Of a stretch of DNA of 55,227 bases, positions 41,505-49,791 are shown piece after piece. The stretch is from the NCBI GenBank assembly GCA_018660465.1, contig JABJKH010000028.1, positions 1-55,227 on the forward strand. The letters are read 5' to 3'. Under the pieces are notes generated by a model. It saw only the letters and a list, made by a program, of their open reading frames with translations, did not search any database and was not told the origin of the DNA. The position numbers were made by a program, and so were the translations under genes. Each line of letters begins with the position of its first letter. Within the stretch, counting starts at the first letter, position 1. Origin of the DNA: Rhodospirillaceae bacterium (lineage in GTDB: Bacteria > Pseudomonadota > Alphaproteobacteria > Rhodospirillales > JABJKH01).

Positions 41505-42860
41505 TTAAGACAACCCAAGCGCATTTACGTTATCAAGATTTTCGAGATCAGACAGGCCGTCCCAGACACGGCCTTGCCAGTCCGCGCCCATGTCCGATGT
41601 CAGTCGCGTGAATTTGTCTTTCATGTCGTCGCGGCTGACGGGGTCACTTGGCATGCCCATGAAACTGTCGGCGCGTTTTTCCAATTCGCGGCCATCGTTC
41701 AACGTAATTTTAACAACGCTGGCCCACGGTGTCGTCTCGCCGGCGGCGTCATCACGGAGTTCGACTTTAACCTTTCGGCAAAGCCCGCGAATGGCCTCAT
41801 CATTCAAATTTTCTTCCGAGAACGAACGCGGGTCCAAGGGGTCGCGATGCACGGCCAGTGCCACACAAAACGGCGTGCTGTACTGACCCAGCATGACATC
41901 CTTAGGTTCAGGAATATTATGATGGGTCAGCATTTTCTCGCTGCCCTGAACGGTCAACGCTGCAACATCATCGCCAGCGAAACTATGCTCCGCTTTTAAA
42001 TCCAATACGGCTTGAATGGGCGTGTGGGCGGTGATGTGCGCCGAAAAACGCTTGAGGCAGATGTTGAGCGTATCAAAATTTGTGCCCAGTTCCCGCGTGA
42101 GTTCGGTTATATCCGCATCCCGGCAATAGACATTGAGGAACCCGAATTCACCTTCTAACACGGTTACCGGCCCGGTAAATCCTTCTTTAGCCAAAGAAGC
42201 TGCAAGCACGGCGCCTTCAGACGCCCGCCCCATATGCAACCGCTTGACCATGCCGCCTGTGCCGGAGCGTACAAATTCCAGCAATCCAGACGAAAGCGAT
42301 CCTGCAACCCCCATGGCATTGACGATCCTGTCCACATCAAATTCGAGCAAACGCCCAAGAGCGGCAGCACCGCCGATTGGACCAACCAAGCCTGGCGCGT
42401 GAAACCCCATCTTCTCGCTCGAATGCTTGGACGCGAGGCCAATTCGCGACATGACTTCATTACCAGCGATGAACGCTGTGATTAAATCTCTGCCCGACGC
42501 CCCTATACTTTCCGCCATCGCTAAGACGGGAGGCCCCAAGGTCGACCCAGGATGAATACCGGCAGAGGGCTGGCGTAGGCTGTCCATTTCAAACGCATGG
42601 GCCAAAGCACCGTTTGCCAACGCCGCCATTGGCGGGGTCGCGCGAATGCCGTCGGGGCCCAGAACCGTGCATGCGCCGCCGCCGCCATTGGCCTTGACGT
42701 ATCCAGCAACGATTTTGCTCCAAGGCATGGTGCTGCCGAAAACCGCAGCACCGATGGTATCGATCAGGCAATCCTTGGCGCGTTCAACCACGGGGCCCGG
42801 AATATCTTCGTAATTTAAGCCTACCGCAAAATCTGCGAGGGTTCTGGTTTCTCCGCTCAT
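41505..42860 (-). CDS. MmgE/PrpD family protein (second of four)
   Basis: A 451-residue protein with the PrpD fold marks: YEDIPGPVVERAKDCLIDTI, NGALAHAFEMDSLRQPSAG, PGSTLGPPVLAMAE, and a C-terminal segment with VKITLNDGRELEKRADSFMGMP. Within the family, HAFEMDS here replaces HADETDD found in copies one and four, so it belongs to another subgroup. The reaction is likely hydration or decarboxylation of an acid. I chose the ATG at 42860 with GGAAGAAAT upstream; a TTG at 42878 is an alternative. It lies five bases from the CapA-like gene and is followed by the dehydrogenase gene, giving a leftward three-gene unit. Confidence 0.92.
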   Translation of the reverse strand: MSGETRTLADFAVGLNYEDIPGPVVERAKDCLIDTIGAAVFGSTMPWSKIVAGYVKANGGGGACTVLGPDGIRATPPMAALANGALAHAFEMDSLRQPSAGIHPGSTLGPPVLAMAESIGASGRDLITAFIAGNEVMSRIGLASKHSSEKMGFHAPGLVGPIGGAAALGRLLEFDVDRIVNAMGVAGSLSSGLLEFVRSGTGGMVKRLHMGRASEGAVLAASLAKEGFTGPVTVLEGEFGFLNVYCRDADITELTRELGTNFDTLNICLKRFSAHITAHTPIQAVLDLKAEHSFAGDDVAALTVQGSEKMLTHHNIPEPKDVMLGQYSTPFCVALAVHRDPLDPRSFSEENLNDEAIRGLCRKVKVELRDDAAGETTPWASVVKITLNDGRELEKRADSFMGMPSDPVSRDDMKDKFTRLTSDMGADWQGRVWDGLSDLENLDNVNALGLS

Positions 42861-42865
42861 AATAC

Positions 42866-43888
42866 TTATTTCTTCCAAACTAAGATTCTATTTTGTTCAA
42901 CGGTCAATTCTGTGCCCAAGACCTTTGAGCGATTTAAGATATTATCCATCTCTTCAGGCTCATCCCCCGGATTTCGAAGGTATGTTTCATTGTCTGGGTT
43001 GTGGCGAATAAGTTGTAGGGATACTTCTGCAAGGTCGCCGTCTTCGATCTCCACCGTTGCGAAGGTGCCGATCCAATCGGGATGCTTTGCGCGATGGCCA
43101 ATATCAAATGAAAAATTCCCCATGCCGTAAAACACCGGACGGTCTTTATAAATCTCGACCCCTAACGGCATGTGCGGTCCGTGCCCCATGACGATCTTGG
43201 CCCCTGAATCAATGGCGGTGTGGGCGATTTCTTTTTGATACGCCAGCACGTCTTCTTTTAGGCCCCAATGATGCGAAGCGACAGCAACATCTACGTCCGC
43301 AGCCAAGGCAGAAATTTGATCGCGGTAAGCCGAAAGATAGTCCGGATCGACCCATGTGATAACGTCAGGCGCTACGCCGGGTCGATTGGGTGCTTTATCA
43401 TCAAGGTGGGGTCGATAGGCGGTGTGTGCCTTCAGCACGGCGACACCTGCTGCGGTCTTTTGCGCTTCTTGATTTTTAGGCCAATAGGCGGATGTGCGTT
43501 GCATAAAGCCAAAACGAGCCCCGTCCTTTTCAACCACCGCCGGTTTCGCAGCTTCTTCCGCATTCTTTCCGGCCCCGGTATGTTTGATCCCCAGTTCATC
43601 CAAACGGGCAATTGTCGCCAGGATAGGTTCTTCCCCAAAGGTCACGTTGTTGGCATGACCGATGGCGTCGAAGCCTGCATTTACCAGGGCCTCCGCCGAA
43701 ATAGGAGGTGCGTAGAACCCTTCCCGCTCCGCTGGGTTATGGCCTGGTTTATCGAAAAAGCAGCATTCGAGATTGCCAAATAATACGTCGGCCTTTTGCA
43801 CAATAGGGGCCATGTGCCGAAAGGGGACTGTCGGATCAGTCACGGCCTTAAAGTTCATATCGCCGGTTAAAATCAATGTTTGTTTCAT
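42866..43888 (-). CDS. CapA-like metallophosphatase-superfamily protein
   Basis: A 340-residue protein of the poly-gamma-glutamate synthesis CapA family. Metal-binding style motifs are ILTGDMNFK, DVLFGNLECCFF, AIGHANNVTFGEE (usually LANNH, the second histidine is missing here), ASHHWGLKE, and MGHGPHMPLGVEIY followed by YGMGNFSFD. CapA proteins are poorly understood and occur in capsule and in many small-molecule gene clusters. No CapB or CapC is near, so a capsule role is not supported. It begins the leftward unit that continues with MmgE/PrpD and dehydrogenase. I start at the ATG (43888); MTMKQ from 43894 is possible. Confidence 0.85.
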   Translation of the reverse strand: MKQTLILTGDMNFKAVTDPTVPFRHMAPIVQKADVLFGNLECCFFDKPGHNPAEREGFYAPPISAEALVNAGFDAIGHANNVTFGEEPILATIARLDELGIKHTGAGKNAEEAAKPAVVEKDGARFGFMQRTSAYWPKNQEAQKTAAGVAVLKAHTAYRPHLDDKAPNRPGVAPDVITWVDPDYLSAYRDQISALAADVDVAVASHHWGLKEDVLAYQKEIAHTAIDSGAKIVMGHGPHMPLGVEIYKDRPVFYGMGNFSFDIGHRAKHPDWIGTFATVEIEDGDLAEVSLQLIRHNPDNETYLRNPGDEPEEMDNILNRSKVLGTELTVEQNRILVWKK

Positions 43889-43915
43889 GGTCATCAAAAA
43901 TTTCTAAAGTTTGGG

Positions 43916-43931
43916 TTTTCCATTTGGAAAA
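43916..43931. promoter_or_regulatory. 16-base inverted repeat in the CapA/MFS divergent promoter
   Basis: TTTTCC-attt-GGAAAA is a perfect six-base inverted repeat with a four-base spacer, midway in the 82-base gap between the leftward CapA-like gene and the rightward MFS gene. The form resembles operators of homodimeric regulators, including IclR proteins, whose gene lies 3.5 kb to the left. Regulator identity is inference. Confidence 0.45.
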
Positions 43932-43970
43932 GAAGAATTACTCTCCTCTCGATTAATGTAAAGGAAACTC

Positions 43971-45200
43971 ATGACCACACTCCAGGCTACGGCTTCTGAT
44001 TTTACCCGCCAAGATCAGGCGCGGGTACTTCTCGTCAGCGTCGGTCACGGTATGACCCACTGGGTCAAGTCTGTAATTTTCGTGCTGTTGCCTGCGGTGC
44101 GGGAAGATTTCAGCTTGGACTACACTGATATCGGACTGTTCGGGACGATTTATTACATGGGGGGTGCTGTTGCTAATGTGAGCTTTGGGCCCATGGTTGA
44201 TCTAACCGGGCGGCGTGAATTGTTCCAGGTCTTGTCGTTGCTGTTGATGGTCGTTGCGATGGCAGTTATCGGGATGACCGATAGTTACACCGTCTTTCTG
44301 GCGATGGCGATCCTGATCGCGGCGGGCAGCAGTTTGTGGCATCCGGCGGCCATTCCCTATCTTTCTTCACGGTATAGTTCGAAGCGCGGCTATGTTCTGG
44401 CAATCCACAGTTTCTGTGCCAGCATCGGCGACAGCGCCGCCCCTGCCGTGGTCGGCGCCATGATCTCTGGCTGGTTTATCATCACATTCAGTTGGCGCGA
44501 GGCGGTGTTGTGGAATATGGCCCCGGTGCTGTTGGTGCTGCCAGTGATTGTTTTTTTCGTTTTGCTTGAACCGCAGCCTGAAAAGAAGAACGGGCCCAGG
44601 GGCATGGCGTTTATGCCCTATATGATCGGACTTTGGGCACAGTTAAAATCGCCAATGGTGATCGGTCTATCTGTTGTCGCTGGCCTTCGGAGCGCGGCAC
44701 AGGGCGGGCTAAGACTGTTCTTACCAGTTTATATGGTTGATGTTGGCGGCTTGCCGTTGGCATACGCGGGGCTGGCCTTAATGGCGCTCAGCGTCGGCGG
44801 CTCGGTCACAGCAATCCCGGCAGGCATCGCATCGGACCGGTACGGCAGACGGCCCGTGGTGATGTTGGCATTGGCCGTTTCAACGGTTCTTATCGCCGGC
44901 TTTACCCTGATCGAAAATGAATTTGCGATGGTTGGCGGCGTCTGCTTGATTGGCTTTTCTATCTATGCACTTCGGCCTGTTATGATCAGTTGGATCATGG
45001 ATATCATCCCCGATGAATTGGGCGGATCAGCCACCAATTTATTGTCTACGGTTCAGAGCCTTTTTAACTCTGTCATGCCCTTTGTCGCTGGTATAATTGC
45101 CACCAAGTACGGTCTGGTTTCGGTGTTCTATCTGTTCGCGGCCTTGTTGATGGCGGCTAATGTGGTTGCCTATTTCCTGCCCAAAGGACACAGGGATTAG
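43971..45200 (+). CDS. MFS transporter (first)
   Basis: A 409-residue inner-membrane protein with twelve predicted helices. The typical loop motif appears as FGPMVDLTGRRELFQVLS after helix 2 and AGIASDRYGRRPVVMLAL after helix 8. The latter is the GxxxDRxGRR signature. It would import or export a small solute, probably an acid used by the adjacent catabolic genes. AAAGGAAA lies before the start. It is divergent from capA. The UGSC gene follows after 62 bases with its own ribosome site, so the two may be one transcript. Confidence 0.95.
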   Translation: MTTLQATASDFTRQDQARVLLVSVGHGMTHWVKSVIFVLLPAVREDFSLDYTDIGLFGTIYYMGGAVANVSFGPMVDLTGRRELFQVLSLLLMVVAMAVIGMTDSYTVFLAMAILIAAGSSLWHPAAIPYLSSRYSSKRGYVLAIHSFCASIGDSAAPAVVGAMISGWFIITFSWREAVLWNMAPVLLVLPVIVFFVLLEPQPEKKNGPRGMAFMPYMIGLWAQLKSPMVIGLSVVAGLRSAAQGGLRLFLPVYMVDVGGLPLAYAGLALMALSVGGSVTAIPAGIASDRYGRRPVVMLALAVSTVLIAGFTLIENEFAMVGGVCLIGFSIYALRPVMISWIMDIIPDELGGSATNLLSTVQSLFNSVMPFVAGIIATKYGLVSVFYLFAALLMAANVVAYFLPKGHRD

Positions 45201-45262
45201 CCTTTACAGAGGCAAACGTCCTGCCCCTATAATGGGCTAGGTTAATTCATAGGAGAAACATC

Positions 45263-45856
45263 ATGTCGGAAATTCAGGTGCATGTCCCGATAGACGTGCG
45301 CGATGTTCCGCCGATGGACTTGGCACCCCGCCCCGAGAGCCTCAAAGGCCTTCGTATCGGGTTGTTAGACAACGGCAAGGAATTCAGCGACACGGTCATG
45401 GAAGGCATATCGGAAGTACTCGGCGGCAATTACGCGATTGGCGAAGCCGTCACCTGGCGCAAAGGTTTCCCGGCCAAGGGAGCTCCCTTCATCACGGAAA
45501 TGGCTGACGATGTAGATGTCGCCATCAGTGGTGTTGGTCACTGAGGCTCATCATCCCCGTGGAGCGTCCATGACGCCGTGGCCCTTGAAGCACAAGGGAT
45601 CCCAACCGTTACCTTAATTAGCTGTTCGTTTTGCACATTGGCGCAAGCGGTCTCGCGCCAACTCGATTATCCGGGCCTGCCGATCTATCTACTGCCCCAT
45701 CCCATTGGCGACCCTGATCTCTCTAAGGTTCGAAATATTGGTATTAATGCCGCTGCCGATGTGGCTCGGTTGCTCACCACACCAGCGATCGAACTGACCG
45801 GAGAATTCGAAACCAAAGAATTCCCGCTGCCGGAAAACGTGGTCGCGAAGTTTTAG
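45263..45856 (+). CDS. UGSC family selenoprotein, TGA read as selenocysteine at residue 94
   Basis: One frame runs from the ATG at 45263 (AGGAG at 45251-45255) to the TAG ending at 45856, with a single in-frame TGA at 45542-45544. Reading through gives 197 residues with VAISGVGH-U-GSSSPWSVHDAVALEAQGIP. The TGA falls exactly at the first position of the UGSC/CGSC motif of the family known as UGSC (seleno)proteins, and sequence on both sides is family-like, so selenocysteine is much more likely than a nonsense mutation. The second motif cysteine is serine here. A short hairpin, GCGTC-cat-GACGC, lies at 45564-45576, 19 bases after the TGA, but lacks the typical G at the start of the loop. Other cysteines are in ISCSFCTLAQ. 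The function of the family is unknown; the context is acid catabolism. Confidence 0.82.
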
Positions 45857-45866
45857 GAACCGCATC

Positions 45867-46925
45867 ATGAACGAAGACGACCTGGTCCGCCTGCCTGATG
45901 AGTTAGATGCCATCAATGATCATTTTTATGAAAAAGGCTGGACCGATGGTCTGCCCATCATCCCCCCGACGGATGCGCGTATTGCTGCAATGCTCACCGG
46001 TATGGGCTGGCGCAACGGCGATGAACTAATCGGCGAGGTTCCCCCCGGCGGTGGCAAGGCAACGCTCCGCAAGATTGCCGTGAATGCAGTGATGGCCGGA
46101 TGTAAGCCTACCTATCTGCCTGTCATCGTGGCGGCGTTGGAAGCGACCTTGGAGCCCCGCTATGGTCTGCATCATCGCCAAACCACCACCCATGCGGCCG
46201 CACCGATGATCATCGTCAACGGCCCCATCGTCGAGAGATTAAAAATCAACTATGGCAACGGCTGCTTTGGTCCGGGCTGGCGTGCCAATGCGACCATCGG
46301 GCGTGCCCTTCGGTTGTGCCATATGAACCTGGGCGATGCGATCCCCGCCGTGGCTGATCTGGCGCAACATTCTCATCCGGGCAAATACACCTATTGCATT
46401 GCCGAACACGAGGCCGCTAACCCTTGGGAACCACTTCATGTGGATCGAGGATTCGAATTAAATCAAAGCGTTGTCACCGTCGTCCAATGTGAAGCGCCCC
46501 ACAGCATGACTGAAAATGTCCGTACCGCTCCGCTGGAAATCATGGATACTTTTGCCAGCTCAATGGCGGCACTTGGCGGCAACAATGTTTATTCTCAAGG
46601 CGAGCCCGCAGTCGTTCTAGGTATCGAACATGTCGCACACTTCCACGCAGGCGGTTGGAGCAAGGCTGATTTCAAACGCCATGTCTTCGAAATGGCGCGC
46701 CAGCCTTGGGGCAAGATGAAAAATCGCGGCAAATCAAACGGGCCGTTTTTTCCGGACTGCGTCGATAAATCAGATGACACATCAACCGTTCCCATCATCA
46801 ATGACCCGAATGATCTGGTTGTTGTTGTCGCCGGGGGTGCGGGCGGCAAATCGATGTGGTGTCCAACCGCGGGCGCGCAAACATTAAGTGCCAGCAAGGC
46901 GATAGACTTAGGACCGACATCATGA
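45867..46925 (+). CDS. Conserved partner protein of the UGSC selenoprotein
   Basis: A 352-residue soluble protein that starts 10 bases after the UGSC stop. GWTDGLPIIPPTDARIAAML near residue 25, NYGNGCFGPGWRANATIGRA near 125, HPGKYTYCIAEHEAANPWEP near 170 and VVVVAGGAGGKSMWCP near 320 are distinctive and, to my memory, recur in proteins encoded beside UGSC genes. I do not know a biochemical function. It has no signal peptide or membrane helix. Two cysteines (NGCFG and MWCP) could interact with the selenoprotein. Its stop overlaps the third MmgE/PrpD start (ATGA), so all three are probably one unit. Confidence 0.8.
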   Translation: MNEDDLVRLPDELDAINDHFYEKGWTDGLPIIPPTDARIAAMLTGMGWRNGDELIGEVPPGGGKATLRKIAVNAVMAGCKPTYLPVIVAALEATLEPRYGLHHRQTTTHAAAPMIIVNGPIVERLKINYGNGCFGPGWRANATIGRALRLCHMNLGDAIPAVADLAQHSHPGKYTYCIAEHEAANPWEPLHVDRGFELNQSVVTVVQCEAPHSMTENVRTAPLEIMDTFASSMAALGGNNVYSQGEPAVVLGIEHVAHFHAGGWSKADFKRHVFEMARQPWGKMKNRGKSNGPFFPDCVDKSDDTSTVPIINDPNDLVVVVAGGAGGKSMWCPTAGAQTLSASKAIDLGPTS

Positions 46926-48322
46926 CCGACTCCCCGACTAGTTCTCCAACTTTGGCACTTGGCGAATTTGCTGCCAGCCTAACCTATGACAAATTACCGG
47001 CGCCGGTGAAGGTTGCCCTCGCAGACCTACTGCTTGATTGGTTGCGGGTGGCTTCGGTTGGCGAACGCATGGAATGGAGCGGTTGGTCGCGTGATTATAT
47101 TGCGGCGGATGGCGGGCAAGGGAACGCTGGGATTTTATTTTCCGATAAAACAACCGATGCCGCGAGCGCGGCGTTCCTGAACACCACCTATTCCGGCAGC
47201 ATCGATGCCGACGACGTGCACGTGGGGTCCATGCTGCATCCCGGCTGTATTATATTTCCGGCAGCGGTCGCGGTTGGCCAACAGTTCGGTCATTCAGGAC
47301 GTGATGTATTGGCAGCTGTTGTCGCCGGGTACGAAGCCATGATCCGAACGTCATTGGCGATCCAACCGAGCCATTTCAAACGGGGCTTTCAAAGCACTGC
47401 AACCTGTGGTGGGTTTGGTGCTGCCACCGCTGTCGGCGCTTTGTTATTTAAGGGTGACGACGGCCCCCGGCGGATTGCAGAAACGTTAGGTCTCACCGCT
47501 TCGTTCTCGGGTGGTCTCGCGCAGTTCTATCAATCTGGATCAACGGTCAAACGCATTCATGCAGCGTGGGCCGCACAATCTGGAGTGCGTGCCGGATTGC
47601 TGGCACGCCAAGGATTTTCCGGGCCAGCGGACATCTTGGAAGGCAGCGCCGGGTTCGCGCAGGCCTATGCGGATGCCGTGGATTTCGCGCCCTTGTTCGA
47701 TGGGCTCGGCGAAAATTACCGACTGCTTGAAGTCACCGTAAAGGGTCACGCCAGCAGTGCCCGCGTGATGGCAGCCGTTGAAGGCATGGCGGCCCTAGGC
47801 GCAGAACACGGCTTTGGGCACAGCGATATTGAACACATTCGCATTGGCGTTCCGACTGTGATCAAGGGGCGGTTGACCATGGCCGACCCCATAGATATCC
47901 AAGCGGCGCAAATGAGCCTGCCGTTCAGCATGGCCGTCGCTGCCAAGCGCGCGCCGGAGGCAGGTGCGGGGCTGGCGCTGACGGTGACCGATTATTTGGA
48001 CACCGTGGAAGATGAAGAAGTACGAGATCTAGCCCGCCGTATTGATTGCGAAGTCGACACCTCAATGGACGAACAAGCAGCGGGGGATTCAGTTCCGGCA
48101 GACATCACGGTCAAATTAAAAGACGGTGCAGAACATTCTATATATGTATCGGCGCCCAAAGGCAGCCCCTCCAGTCCCTTTACCCGGGGTGACCATGTAA
48201 CCCGTTTCAAAAATGAATTGGGGACACGTTATTCTGAGGAGCACGTTGACCGCCTTTTGCAGCAGCTTGAAAATTTTGCAGACTTAGATAACGTCGGCGC
48301 ATTGCGGGATAATTTGATTTAA
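46922..48322 (+). CDS. MmgE/PrpD family protein (third of four)
   Basis: A 466-residue protein with DKLPAPVKVALADLLLDWLRV, STYSGSIDADDVHVGSMLHPGC-like metal or substrate region near residue 95, and a PrpD C-terminal domain (ADITVKLKDGAEHSIYVSAPKGSPSSPFT). The active-site stretch reads SIDADDVH where other copies have HADETDD or HAFEMDS. I chose the ATG at 46922, which overlaps the partner gene stop by four bases and starts where homology begins, rather than the frame opening at 46856. It is likely the third gene of the UGSC unit, so the selenoprotein may act in the same pathway. It ends two bases before the convergent fourth copy. Confidence 0.9.
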   Translation: MTDSPTSSPTLALGEFAASLTYDKLPAPVKVALADLLLDWLRVASVGERMEWSGWSRDYIAADGGQGNAGILFSDKTTDAASAAFLNTTYSGSIDADDVHVGSMLHPGCIIFPAAVAVGQQFGHSGRDVLAAVVAGYEAMIRTSLAIQPSHFKRGFQSTATCGGFGAATAVGALLFKGDDGPRRIAETLGLTASFSGGLAQFYQSGSTVKRIHAAWAAQSGVRAGLLARQGFSGPADILEGSAGFAQAYADAVDFAPLFDGLGENYRLLEVTVKGHASSARVMAAVEGMAALGAEHGFGHSDIEHIRIGVPTVIKGRLTMADPIDIQAAQMSLPFSMAVAAKRAPEAGAGLALTVTDYLDTVEDEEVRDLARRIDCEVDTSMDEQAAGDSVPADITVKLKDGAEHSIYVSAPKGSPSSPFTRGDHVTRFKNELGTRYSEEHVDRLLQQLENFADLDNVGALRDNLI

Positions 48323-48324
48323 TT

Positions 48325-49698
48325 TTAAGGCTGCAGCAATGGCCTCAATTGTTTCATGTCCTTAACCTTTTCCAGCGACCAGATGGTTTTGATCAATTTC
48401 TGAGATTTCGCCCTGCCAAGGATGGGCACCATCAGGTCGAGCGATTTTAATTCGACGTCCGATCGGGTCATGGGCTTTTGCGGAGTGCCATGAACGGCAC
48501 GGGTTCTGTGCTTAATTTTTTTACCTGAGCTTAGCTCGATTTCGACAATGGCTTGGCGAAGCGGCTTGGCTTTCACCAAGGCATCACTGGGCACCAGATT
48601 TATTTTTCTGCGCAGGGCCAACACGTCTCGTGCTTTCATTCGTGCTTCATCGTGGGAACTCGCAAACGTCATCCCGCCATCCAACAGCATGACCGCAACC
48701 AAATGCTGGGTACAGATGTCCGGCATCAAGACATTATCGGAAATATGAAAGCGGCGATTGGGCAAAGTTACTGTGACGGCTTTTATATCTTCAACTTTAG
48801 GCTGATGTTTCGAAATTAATAGTTCCAACGCATCCAAGACAGCTTGGTTCGGCATGCCGACGGACCATTTTTTTATTTGTGCATCCATGACTTCAAAACG
48901 TGTACCGAGGCCCTTGATCAGTTCCTTCGGTCGTGGATCATCTGAGAAAACATCGAAGAAATTTCTGGGGCCAGAGAATACATCATCAACACCTGTAAAA
49001 CCCAAATCGACCACCGTTGCCGCAGTCACCGCATCGCGGGCACACATACCGCCGAAATCAAATGCTTTCTCGATATGTTCAGGGTCACGGGTCCAACACG
49101 GAATTCCGGAGGCTTGCTGAACCGCATAGGAAAACAAATGCCGGACATGTCCAGGTTTGAAATCCATCAAAGTTCCCACCGCCGCGGTTGCGCCAAACAA
49201 CGAACCGGAGCTGTGGCCGCTATGGCCCTCGTCGTTTAGCACCATCGGTCCGCGCGCCAAATTCACTCGTACGCCAAGATCATACCCGGCCGTCACCGCC
49301 TTCAGAAATGCTGCCCCGTCCTTGCCCTGACGTTCCGCCACGGCAAGGGCAGCGGGAATGGTTGCGCACCCCGGATGCAGGCGACCCCGTTGATGTGAGT
49401 CATCGGTTTCATCTGCATGAGCCAGCATCCCATTGGCCAGGGATGCATTGATCGCACTGGTGACCAGTTTGGTGCCGATCACTGTTGCTTCGCGTTTACC
49501 GCCCTGGGAGCGGGCGAATTTAATCGCCATCTCACCGGGTTTCAGGCGTGAACCGGAAATCATCGCGGCAACTGTATCGAGCACATGATGTTTGGTTTTT
49601 TCCACAACATCCGCTGGCACACGTCGTTTTGCGACACCCGCAATGTATTTGCTAAGGTCCATCATCAGGGGAGAAACGTTTAATTTTTGGGATACCAT
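48325..49698 (-). CDS. MmgE/PrpD family protein (fourth of four)
   Basis: A 457-residue protein closely like the copy at 30602-31966: VVEKTKHHVLDTVAAMISGS, NASLANGMLAHADETDDSHQ and KAVTAGYDLGVRVNLARG match it nearly position by position, as does the tail (HRTRAVHGTPQKPMTRSDVE). It is therefore a paralogue with probably related chemistry on an unknown acid. It is divergent from the cyclodeaminase-family gene, whose promoter lies in 49699-49791, and convergent with the third copy. Confidence 0.93.
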   Translation of the reverse strand: MVSQKLNVSPLMMDLSKYIAGVAKRRVPADVVEKTKHHVLDTVAAMISGSRLKPGEMAIKFARSQGGKREATVIGTKLVTSAINASLANGMLAHADETDDSHQRGRLHPGCATIPAALAVAERQGKDGAAFLKAVTAGYDLGVRVNLARGPMVLNDEGHSGHSSGSLFGATAAVGTLMDFKPGHVRHLFSYAVQQASGIPCWTRDPEHIEKAFDFGGMCARDAVTAATVVDLGFTGVDDVFSGPRNFFDVFSDDPRPKELIKGLGTRFEVMDAQIKKWSVGMPNQAVLDALELLISKHQPKVEDIKAVTVTLPNRRFHISDNVLMPDICTQHLVAVMLLDGGMTFASSHDEARMKARDVLALRRKINLVPSDALVKAKPLRQAIVEIELSSGKKIKHRTRAVHGTPQKPMTRSDVELKSLDLMVPILGRAKSQKLIKTIWSLEKVKDMKQLRPLLQP

Positions 49699-49791
49699 TG
49701 TACACTCTCTTGTTTTTCGCTACGGAGTTTAGCGGACAAGTCTTTCACGCCAAGCCCCTTTATCGACGAACCCTATTCTCGGAGATCGAAA

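Noticed and set aside
42866-43888. Capsule synthesis locus based on the CapA-like gene
   Set aside because: No CapB or CapC gene lies near, and the neighbours are catabolic. One metal-site histidine of the usual motif is also missing.
45578-45856. Separate 92-residue gene starting at GTG
   Set aside because: It is in the same frame as the upstream 93-codon frame, has no ribosome site, and begins inside the conserved VHDAVALE stretch. It is the C-terminal half of the selenoprotein.
49687-49791. 35-residue extension of the cyclodeaminase-family protein
   Set aside because: It overlaps the divergent MmgE/PrpD start, and the ATG at 49792 has a good ribosome site and begins the homology.
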